Both the position numbers and the translations under genes were made by a program. 44,304 nt of DNA from a virus, in the IMG/VR virus record IMGVR_UViG_3300048592_000301, positions 1 to 44,304 of that record. One strand, given 5' to 3'. Shown here piece after piece: positions 39,226 to 44,304 of the stretch. How positions within the stretch are numbered: the first letter of the stretch is position 1; every line of letters starts with the position of its first letter. The notes under the pieces are model-generated. The model saw only the letters and a program-made list of their open reading frames with translations, ran no database searches and was not told the origin of the DNA.

Positions 39226-39471
39226 TTAAAATGCACAATCTTTGCACCTCATATTACCATCTTTCGCTATAATTAATTCTTCATATTCATAACCACATGA
39301 GCAGCATTTTAACATGCCGCTAACAGCACCTATGCGAAATTTTTTAACCTCGCTTAGTACTATATCTAAAGCCTCTGTCAATTTTTTAGGTTCGTGAATC
39401 ATATCTTCTCTTTTACCAAGCCTCCATTCTTGATGGTATTCAAGTATTTCAATTGCTGTTTGTAATTCCAT
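39226..39471 (-). CDS. Phage helical domain plus zinc ribbon, 81 aa (cassette C13)
   Basis: The first ~45 residues (LQTAIEILEYHQEWRLG; EALDIVLSEVKK) are a helical module common in Bacteroidetes phages. The last ~30 form a zinc ribbon (CCSCGYEYEE; MRCKDC). The joint between the two (FRIGAVSGMLKC) is encoded by the left arm of site S14, so the recombination site runs through the coding frame and looks like a domain-fusion point. Function unknown; DNA or RNA binding is possible. Confidence 0.6.
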   Translation of the reverse strand: MELQTAIEILEYHQEWRLGKREDMIHEPKKLTEALDIVLSEVKKFRIGAVSGMLKCCSCGYEYEELIIAKDGNMRCKDCAF

Positions 39472-39520
39472 TTTATCGTTATTTATTCGGTTAAAAAACT
39501 ATCGCTCGTGCGTTATGTAC
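39317..39520 (+). repeat. attC-like site S14, end of array B
   Basis: The left box CCGCTAAC (39317-39324) matches the C13 start GTTAGCGG (39215-39222). TTTTTTAACC (39340-39349) pairs with GGTTAAAAAA (39489-39498), and GCAC/GTGC closes the base of the stem next to the right box GTTATGTAC (39512-39520). The long loop contains most of the 81-aa gene's N-terminal domain. A further GTTAAGA (39550) may be a decayed core box. Confidence 0.65.
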
Positions 39521-39550
39521 AATTTAATTTTTACTTTTTGCCAGCGCACG

Positions 39551-39730
39551 TTAAGAGGCAATAGTGTAATCATAAGGTTTATAACATTTAGGAGCTTTTA
39601 AAAAAGGGTCTTTTTGTTTATCTGTAAAATAAAACATAACTCCGTAATATCTTTCTTTAATGCAACCGCATCTTACACATGTTGCATATTTATCCTTTCT
39701 GTTTAGTTTATGATTCCATTTGTGCCTCAT
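39551..39730 (-). CDS. Small zinc-binding-like protein, 59 aa
   Basis: 59 codons. CVRCGC near residues 18-23 looks like half of a zinc site, followed by an aromatic/beta region (KERYYGVMFYFTDKQ) and a further Cys. The TAA stop is again inside a GTTA that resembles a core box (39550-39553). It sits between array B and the replication/regulator genes. Function unknown. Confidence 0.5.
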   Translation of the reverse strand: MRHKWNHKLNRKDKYATCVRCGCIKERYYGVMFYFTDKQKDPFLKAPKCYKPYDYTIAS

Positions 39731-39742
39731 GTTTCATTTTTA

Positions 39743-39901
39743 TTATTTAATCTTTTTCTTTGTCAACGCACGTTTGACGTATTTAGTAATCGGTTCAATT
39801 AGTGATTTCGGTACTCGGAAAGAAATTGTTTGAGTCGGTTCATCGTATTGTGATTTACGTCCTGCATTGGCTCTTTTGCCTCCGTGTTTTTTACTATCCA
39901 T
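39743..39901 (-). CDS. Ribbon-helix-helix-like small protein, 52 aa
   Basis: Basic GGKRANAGRKSQYD start followed by TQTISFRVPKSLIEPITKYVKRAL, the strand plus two helices of ribbon-helix-helix regulators, which also begin many phage toxin-antitoxin-like proteins. It overlaps the end of the 85-aa gene by eight bases. Likely a DNA-binding regulator of the early operon. Confidence 0.6.
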   Translation of the reverse strand: MDSKKHGGKRANAGRKSQYDEPTQTISFRVPKSLIEPITKYVKRALTKKKIK

Positions 39902-40151
39902 TACAACAATCTAAATGAACACTAAATCCGTAAGAGTCGCTCGTTTCATGGCCACACTTACAACGAAATATCCTTCCGATAGCTATGTCAATATCCCTAT
40001 CTGTAAGCTCTCCAGTGTGTTTATACCCTTTTTGTATGCCATAAACAAGAGCTCTTCTAACTTGCTCCTTTGTCATTGGCTTTCCTTTGTGTTCAAACGT
40101 TTTCCAACTTCTATCCAGTTGTTCTAAAGCTCCTGCTAAATCTGCATTCAT
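39894..40151 (-). CDS. Hypothetical protein with Cys/His site, 85 aa
   Basis: Helical start (LEQLDRSWKTFEHKGKPMTKEQVRRALVYGI) and a C-terminal CKCGHETSDSYGFSVHLDCC segment resembling a small zinc site. It lies just after the 259-aa gene in the replication operon (one-base gap), so it is probably an early accessory factor. No family identified. Confidence 0.6.
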   Translation of the reverse strand: MNADLAGALEQLDRSWKTFEHKGKPMTKEQVRRALVYGIQKGYKHTGELTDRDIDIAIGRIFRCKCGHETSDSYGFSVHLDCCNG

Positions 40152-40152
40152 A

Positions 40153-40932
40153 TTATTTATTTTTTTTATTTAAACAATCTTCAAAATAAGCTGTTACAAT
40201 TCTTGCTCTCAATTTATTCATTTTCGTAGCATTCATTTTAAAGCTTTGAGTTAATAAAACCTTACAATCCTGAGCATCTTTAATTCCCCCTTTAGCCTTA
40301 AATCTCGCAATGGCTTCATTAACATAATTAGCGTAATCATTCTCGGCTAATTTTTTAATTTCAACTTGTCTTTCAGGTTCAGGGACAATAACGCCTAATT
40401 TGTCTTTTAAATACCTATAATAAACCCAATGACCTTCGGAATGTTGCCTTGTTTTTTTATATTCTTCCAATGCTTCATTCATGCCATCGATAATTATTTT
40501 TTGCTTTTCCATTTCTGTTAGTTCTTGTTTTGTTTCTGTTAGTTTTAAATATTCGTTTAACGCCTGAAATCTCTCAGGTCGTGTTTTATAATGTTTTAAG
40601 AATTGCTGATATGTCTTTAAGCAAAGACCGAAAAAAGGGCCGGATTCTCCATATATTCCAACTTCAAACGCTCTATGAACTTCCATAATAGAAAAATCAG
40701 AGAAATTTTTTATTAAACAATTATAAAGTTCATCTTTCTGAAAATCAAGAACGCTTTGCTCAACTTTATAAGTACCCATTGAAGCAAATGCTTTAACAAT
40801 TATTCCCAAGCATTTATCTTTTGCCTCTATCTTATTAATATTTTTAATAACTGGCTGCCCTATCCTCGCTAAAGCAAAATATTTTAAATTTTCTGACAGC
40901 CGATTAACATTGTTCTGAATTTCCATTTCCAT
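40153..40932 (-). CDS. Replication-associated protein, 259 aa
   Basis: A predominantly helical protein with N-terminal [22 protein letters not shown] and a central region like helicase-loader or replication accessory proteins of Bacteroidetes phages ([49 protein letters not shown]). No Walker motif is present, so it is not the helicase itself. It overlaps the initiator-like gene by 29 bases, which suggests joint function. The start may be Met3. Confidence 0.6.
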   Translation of the reverse strand: MEMEIQNNVNRLSENLKYFALARIGQPVIKNINKIEAKDKCLGIIVKAFASMGTYKVEQSVLDFQKDELYNCLIKNFSDFSIMEVHRAFEVGIYGESGPFFGLCLKTYQQFLKHYKTRPERFQALNEYLKLTETKQELTEMEKQKIIIDGMNEALEEYKKTRQHSEGHWVYYRYLKDKLGVIVPEPERQVEIKKLAENDYANYVNEAIARFKAKGGIKDAQDCKVLLTQSFKMNATKMNKLRARIVTAYFEDCLNKKNK

Positions 40933-41599
40933 AGTGTTCTCGTATTGTGTTTAAAATTGGGTAATCTGTTTCTTTTTTATTGTTTTTTAGCCATTGTTTT
41001 GCTGTAAGATAAAGTGATTTATACTTCGTATTCTTTTTGTAGTTCTCAATAGAATCTAAAACGTTTTTAATTTGAAGTTCATTATATCCGTCACATATTA
41101 ATTTATTAAATTCTTCAATTGATAAAGACAAATGAGCAAAATGTCTATATATATTTATTTCTTCTTTTCTTTTCTTTTCTTTTCTTTGCTTAGATTCGCT
41201 TAGCGGTCGCTTAGCGGTCGCTTCATTTCGCTTATTAGCATTTGTAATAGTTTGATTTTTAACACTTTTAGCTATTGCTCCTTTTTTGCCATTCTCTGAA
41301 TTTACAACCGAAATATGTCTTGCATCTTTTAATTGTTCATCGAGGAATTTTATTGAAATAACTCCATTTTCTTCTAAAATATACTGGTTTAGCGACCGTA
41401 TAATTTCGCTTAGCGGCCGCTTAGTTTCGCTTAATCTGTACCTTTTTTCTACTTCTTCTACGGTTAATATTCCATCCCTTTGCCAATAAATTGCACAAAT
41501 ATTAATAAATAAGCCTTGCACTTCTAAAGGCTCGAAAACAATATTGCCTGTTAGCCAATCAGTCGCTATAAATTTAAAATAAGGAAAATTCTTTGCCAT
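40904..41599 (-). CDS. Replication initiator-like protein (DnaD/DUF4373-type N-terminus)
   Basis: 231 aa. The N-terminal [41 protein letters not shown] (residues ~4-44) is the winged-helix domain typical of phage replisome organisers. A basic linker follows with two KRPLSE repeats (residues ~61-66 and ~130-135), then a C-terminal helical domain ([31 protein letters not shown]). The linker-coding DNA holds iteron-like repeats, so the gene may contain its own origin, as in lambda O. It would bind them and load the replicative helicase from the host. Confidence 0.75.
   Translation of the reverse strand: MAKNFPYFKFIATDWLTGNIVFEPLEVQGLFINICAIYWQRDGILTVEEVEKRYRLSETKRPLSEIIRSLNQYILEENGVISIKFLDEQLKDARHISVVNSENGKKGAIAKSVKNQTITNANKRNEATAKRPLSESKQRKEKKRKEEINIYRHFAHLSLSIEEFNKLICDGYNELQIKNVLDSIENYKKNTKYKSLYLTAKQWLKNNKKETDYPILNTIREHYGNGNSEQC
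41195..41435. repeat. Iteron-like repeats, candidate replication origin
   Basis: CGCTTAGCGGT occurs twice in tandem (41198-41208, 41209-41219), followed by CGCTTCATTT and CGCTTATTAG (41220-41239). A second cluster at 41407-41435 has CGCTTAGCGGC, CGCTTAGTTT and CGCTTAATC. The spacing of 10-11 bases, one helical turn, suits a protein that binds side by side. A (TTTTC)n pyrimidine tract (about 41165-41187) flanks the first cluster as a possible unwinding element. Confidence 0.5.
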
Positions 41600-41602
41600 C
41601 GG

Positions 41603-41689
41603 TTAAAAATATACTCCCACAATATAACTTAGCCCACCGCTAAGAAGGCATCTGATATAAAGGGGAGTAATTTTAAAAGATTTTTTCAT
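41603..41689 (-). CDS. Possible 28-aa leader peptide
   Basis: Short frame just upstream of the initiator-like gene: MKKSFKITPLYIRCLLSGG then a hydrophobic end. It sits under a TATATTTG box (41707-41714) and inside a 9-bp inverted repeat, so it may be a leader or a chance frame. Confidence 0.25.
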   Translation of the reverse strand: MKKSFKITPLYIRCLLSGGLSYIVGVYF

Positions 41690-41697
41690 TAGCGGTG
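41635..41697. promoter_or_regulatory. Inverted repeat in replication-operon leader
   Basis: CACCGCTAA (41635-41643) and TTAGCGGTG (41689-41697) are a perfect 9-bp inverted repeat, resembling orphan attC boxes (CCGCTAA/TTAGCGG, compare cassette C13) but without a paired inner stem. It could be an operator for replication genes or a decayed recombination site. Confidence 0.45.
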
Positions 41698-41706
41698 TAT
41701 TTTTTA

Positions 41707-41714
41707 CAAATATA
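41707..41714 (-). promoter_or_regulatory. -7 box TATATTTG, replication operon
   Basis: Matches TAnnTTTG. Located 108 bases before the initiator-like ATG and 17 before the 28-aa frame; the only promoter-like box in the 187-base gap after the glycosylation operon. Confidence 0.5.
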
Positions 41715-41786
41715 ACATTTTTTTATTAAAACCTCCTACTTACCCAAATAAAAACACAACCACGAGTAAATTCGGGCTTTCAGAGG

Positions 41787-42338
41787 TTATTTTTTAAATA
41801 TCATTAAGGTATCTTTAAAGTAATTAACGAAACCTTCCGAAACAGTCCTTATTTCGCTTGTTTCCCTTTCTAAATAAGTAAACCCACGCTTGTTTAATTC
41901 GCTTATTACCCATTCATTGGTTCGGCACGATATATGACCGATACCATCTTGTCCGGGCAAAGCCCAACTAATTACTAAATAATTCAAACAAGCCGAACTT
42001 ATATTAGTTAGAAAAAAATCAAGATTTTCTTCGGGAATATGCTCCCCAACCTCCAAGCAAATCACATTAAAATTAGTAACCATATTAATTGGCTGACTTA
42101 AATCCATTTTTATAAAATCTTCAATCTCTACTCCTTGATAATATTCTCCATCAACCCCAATTACTTCTTTAAATCCTATATCTTTTAAATATCGGCAATA
42201 AGCACCTTTTCCACACCCGAAATCAATTACAGGCTTATCTTTAGGGAATAATCTTCCAATAAATTGTGCAATTCTATAAGAAAATATATGTGCATTATCC
42301 GCTTCTTCTTGTGACCAGATTCCATTACTTTGTGGCAT
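41787..42338 (-). CDS. SAM-dependent methyltransferase, 183 aa
   Basis: Class I methyltransferase: VIDFGCGKGAYCRYLKD (motif I, about residues 38-54), IGVDGEYY with the acidic ribose contact, and NVICLEVGEHIPEENLDFFL (motif post-IV). The closest impression is of type 11/12-like small-molecule or sugar methyltransferases. It overlaps the GT11-GT fusion gene by 14 bases, pointing to methylation of the same glycan. Two SAM enzymes and four glycosyltransferase domains make a sizeable glycan toolkit for a phage of this size. Confidence 0.8.
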   Translation of the reverse strand: MPQSNGIWSQEEADNAHIFSYRIAQFIGRLFPKDKPVIDFGCGKGAYCRYLKDIGFKEVIGVDGEYYQGVEIEDFIKMDLSQPINMVTNFNVICLEVGEHIPEENLDFFLTNISSACLNYLVISWALPGQDGIGHISCRTNEWVISELNKRGFTYLERETSEIRTVSEGFVNYFKDTLMIFKK

Positions 42339-43902
42339 ATTCCATTTTTTTGATGTAAGTTAATAATTCTTCTTTTGTTAGTGATTTTATTAGTTCAAAT
42401 TCTTGTTCGTTTTTCTTAAAATATTCATGTCTGGTTAAGCTGTCTTTCCCTCTGTGATGGTCGATATGATAAATCATTCCAGGAATTCGTTTAACTTTAA
42501 ACCCAGCTTTTGTGAATCTTTCCATTCTTTCCGTATCTTCCGGCCCATAACTTATAAATTTAGTATTCTCACCTCCACCCCGAAAAAATGATTCTTTATT
42601 AAAAAATATAGAACCCCCAACACTTTTTAAATCATCTTTATGAGTTCCTGGCCATTGTTGATACGCTAAACATCCGACATCAAGTCTATTTTGTAACGTA
42701 ATAAAATTACTTCGTGAAACACGGGCAAAACGCCCATCATACGGATAAACCATGTCAGCCCCAAGTTTTATAAATTCAACCGCTTTTATTATCGCCAAAG
42801 GAGGCAGAAAAACATCAGCATCGTGATTCACAATTATATCGGTTTTACTTGCCTTAGCCATTTCGTTCAACATTTTTGTTCGATGAAATAAACTTCCCTC
42901 AAAATTCATATAAGTACACCATGAACTTAAATACTCAAAATGATTTCCTCCATTTTCTCCGACAGTAATTGAACAATCAAACATTCTTAAAAGTAAAAGA
43001 ATATTTAAGTTTAGATTTTGTCTTCTATCAGAATGGTCATATTTGACCGGGATAGTGAACGTTACATTTTTTAATGAAATTCTTTTCTGTCTATGGTCGT
43101 GGGAAATCCATTCGCTCGGATAATGGTCATTCATATTTATTTGCGTAGCAAGATTCCCTTTAACATATATAGCCGGTCTAATCACTTTATTTTTATTTTT
43201 CGACAACCACGCACCCCACCATGCAAATGTTGAATTTGAAATAATAAAATCGCTGCACATTGACATCAAGCAAAGTTGTTCAATAGCAGATTCATTTTCT
43301 TTAAAATATAATCTTTTATCAGTATTATTAAACCCCCCTCCGACAATATAAAAATTATAGTAACACGAAAAATGAAGCCGACAATACTCAATATCATCCG
43401 AAAAAACAACTATATCTCTATTTTGCCAATCAGAGAAATGTTCAAATAAAGCAGTTAAATAATATTCAATCGGCAATAATTCGTAATTTGGATTATCAAC
43501 GTAATCGCCTCGTCTGATACTAATGGCGATTGGGTTTCTTCTTAAAGCATAGGAATATTTTAAATAAACTTTTTCACTATATTTTTTATTAAAACTAAGA
43601 ACTGAACGAACTTCTTTTTCGGCATCCTTGAAATATTTTTCGCTTTGAAAATATCCGAATAAGTCAACAATTCCTTTTGCTGGGATATTTAGATTATCAC
43701 AATAATGAAAATAAGGCTCTTTTAATTGCTCCATAGGTTCAATGCTCGTTTCTTTAATTTCCCAATTAAAATATTTTGAATAAACCCAAGGAGGTAATTG
43801 ACATTTATGATTGTATTTTTTTGCAATACCAATACTTGAGGCTATTTGAAACAATTGGTTTCCAAGCCTTCCGAGTTTTCCGAGTTTTGAAAATGTAATC
43901 AT
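42325..43902 (-). CDS. Fused glycosyltransferase: GT11 fucosyltransferase plus GT2-like
   Basis: 525 aa with two catalytic domains. The N-terminal ~280 residues are a GT11 alpha-1,2-fucosyltransferase: LGRLGNQLFQIAS (residues 8-20), ISIRRGDYVDNPNY (HxRRxD-like motif, about 127-140), and ISNSTFAWWGAWLSKN (about 222-237). The C-terminal ~240 are GT-A (GT2-like): DIIVNHDADVFLPP (DxD, about 375-388) and GPEDTERMERFTKAGFKVKRIPGMIYHIDHHRG with the ED motif of galactosyl/N-acetylgalactosaminyl enzymes. A bifunctional enzyme could add two sugars in sequence. It starts where the HTH gene ends. Confidence 0.9.
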   Translation of the reverse strand: MITFSKLGKLGRLGNQLFQIASSIGIAKKYNHKCQLPPWVYSKYFNWEIKETSIEPMEQLKEPYFHYCDNLNIPAKGIVDLFGYFQSEKYFKDAEKEVRSVLSFNKKYSEKVYLKYSYALRRNPIAISIRRGDYVDNPNYELLPIEYYLTALFEHFSDWQNRDIVVFSDDIEYCRLHFSCYYNFYIVGGGFNNTDKRLYFKENESAIEQLCLMSMCSDFIISNSTFAWWGAWLSKNKNKVIRPAIYVKGNLATQINMNDHYPSEWISHDHRQKRISLKNVTFTIPVKYDHSDRRQNLNLNILLLLRMFDCSITVGENGGNHFEYLSSWCTYMNFEGSLFHRTKMLNEMAKASKTDIIVNHDADVFLPPLAIIKAVEFIKLGADMVYPYDGRFARVSRSNFITLQNRLDVGCLAYQQWPGTHKDDLKSVGGSIFFNKESFFRGGGENTKFISYGPEDTERMERFTKAGFKVKRIPGMIYHIDHHRGKDSLTRHEYFKKNEQEFELIKSLTKEELLTYIKKMEYATK

Positions 43903-44141
43903 TAATAAAATTTATAATTAAGTTTAATTTCTATGTCTAACAAATCGGCATAATTTAAAAGCAATCCAACACTTATTTTTCCTTGTTCCAAATCTATTAT
44001 TTTTCTTCTATTAGTGTTTAATAATTCTGATATTAATTGTTGAGAAAAGTTAGCAGCTTTTCTTCTGACAATACATTCAGCCAATATTTCGTTGTACACT
44101 TTTTTGAACATTTGTACATTATTTTGTACTTCTTTACTCAT
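43902..44141 (-). CDS. XRE-type helix-turn-helix protein, leader-fused, 79 aa
   Basis: After the leader-encoded start MSKEVQNNVQMF, residues ~32-70 (NFSQQLISELLNTNRRKIIDLEQGKISVGLLLNYADLLDIEI) form a XRE/Cro-like helix-turn-helix. It lies directly downstream of array A in the transcription direction, so cassettes control how much leader precedes it. It could repress a nearby promoter or the array. The first ~12 residues are shared with the 61-aa membrane protein after array B. Confidence 0.75.
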   Translation of the reverse strand: MSKEVQNNVQMFKKVYNEILAECIVRRKAANFSQQLISELLNTNRRKIIDLEQGKISVGLLLNYADLLDIEIKLNYKFY

Positions 44142-44304
44142 AAGTTATTGATTGTTAATTATGGCTTATATACCGTAGTTATAGGGCATTTAACGAACCC
44201 CTATCCATTCAGCAAATGAACCTCCGAACCAATCAGCATCTAAATACTCTTGATAGCGTTGTTTTGACCTGCTGTTTTTGTTTTTCGGTGGCTTTTTATT
44301 GAAA
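44060..44304. repeat. Terminal overlap (right copy), cassette C1 absent
   Basis: 44060-44183 equals 1-124 and 44184-44304 equals 533-653. The join falls within GTTATA (44178-44183). The 408 bases of C1 are missing here, leaving the 100-aa gene of C2 directly next to the leader. The window ends inside that gene. Confidence 0.93.

Larger units (their letters stand above)
34768..39512 (+). mobile_element. Integron-like gene cassette array B (C7-C13)
   Basis: Seven modules: C7 34769-35545, C8 35546-36453, C9 36454-37268, C10 37269-37565, C11 37566-38813, C12 38814-39215, C13 39216-39512. The start/own-site complementarity is exact for C7, C8, C9, C11 and C13 and fails for C10 and C12. C7 and C12 both begin GTT[A/G]CCAGCAAT, suggesting related cassette origins. 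Cargo: two DNA methyltransferases, an SPFH-type lipoprotein, zinc-ribbon proteins and small membrane proteins. No integrase. Confidence 0.82.

Noticed and set aside
41158-41192. (TTTTC)n tract as a microsatellite of interest by itself
   Set aside because: Encodes a Lys/Glu-rich linker in the initiator gene; mentioned only as a flank of the iteron-like repeats.

Overview
This window looks like an almost complete, circularly closing genome of an AT-rich tailed phage (siphovirus layout) infecting a member of the Bacteroidetes. The grounds are: every convincing gene lies on the minus strand in tight, overlapping operons; promoter-like boxes match the Bacteroidetes -7 consensus TAnnTTTG; there are no Shine-Dalgarno sequences; and the virion genes include a terminase, portal, SPP1 gp7-like head protein, capsid, tape measure and amidase. 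Bases 1-124 and 533-653 recur exactly at 44060-44304, so the ends overlap. The unit genome is about 44,059 bp, or 43,651 bp without one 408-bp segment.

Reading along + coordinates: integron-like cassette array A (119-3442, cassettes C1-C6); a recombination module with an HNH nuclease, YqaJ-type exonuclease and Rad52-like annealing protein (3450-5434); an O-methyltransferase and small genes (5461-7613); lectin, tail-fibre and beta-helix genes (7604-11927); a GT25 glycosyltransferase (12118-12717); connector and head genes with capsid, scaffold, minor head protein and portal (12711-20460); a GT8-like glycosyltransferase; a tail-tube candidate and a tRNA (CAT); tail genes and tape measure (22100-29758); tail-chaperone-like pair and terminase (29995-32432); lysis genes (32484-33984); an HTH protein; cassette array B (34768-39512, C7-C13); small regulators and replication genes with iteron-like repeats (39551-41599); a methyltransferase, a fused GT11-GT glycosyltransferase and an HTH protein (41787-44141), which leads back into array A.

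The standout is the pair of arrays. Thirteen attC-like imperfect palindromes, each bounded by RYYYAAC-type and GTTRRRY-type boxes, separate small gene modules. In ten of thirteen cassettes the 8-10 bases at the cassette start are the exact reverse complement of the inner box of that same cassette's palindrome, which is the signature of integron gene cassettes. Each array starts at a near-identical 79-bp leader (attI-like), which also encodes a shared N-terminus (MSKEVQNNVQMF) fused to two different proteins. The overlapping window ends differ by exactly one cassette (C1, 408 bp), with the join inside the GTTATA core, so two states of the array were captured. No integrase is visible, so the recombinase would have to come from the host or a helper. 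Cassette cargo includes four DNA methyltransferases (probable anti-restriction), an SPFH-type lipoprotein, small membrane proteins and zinc-ribbon proteins.

Functions are inferred from motifs read by eye; no database search was run.
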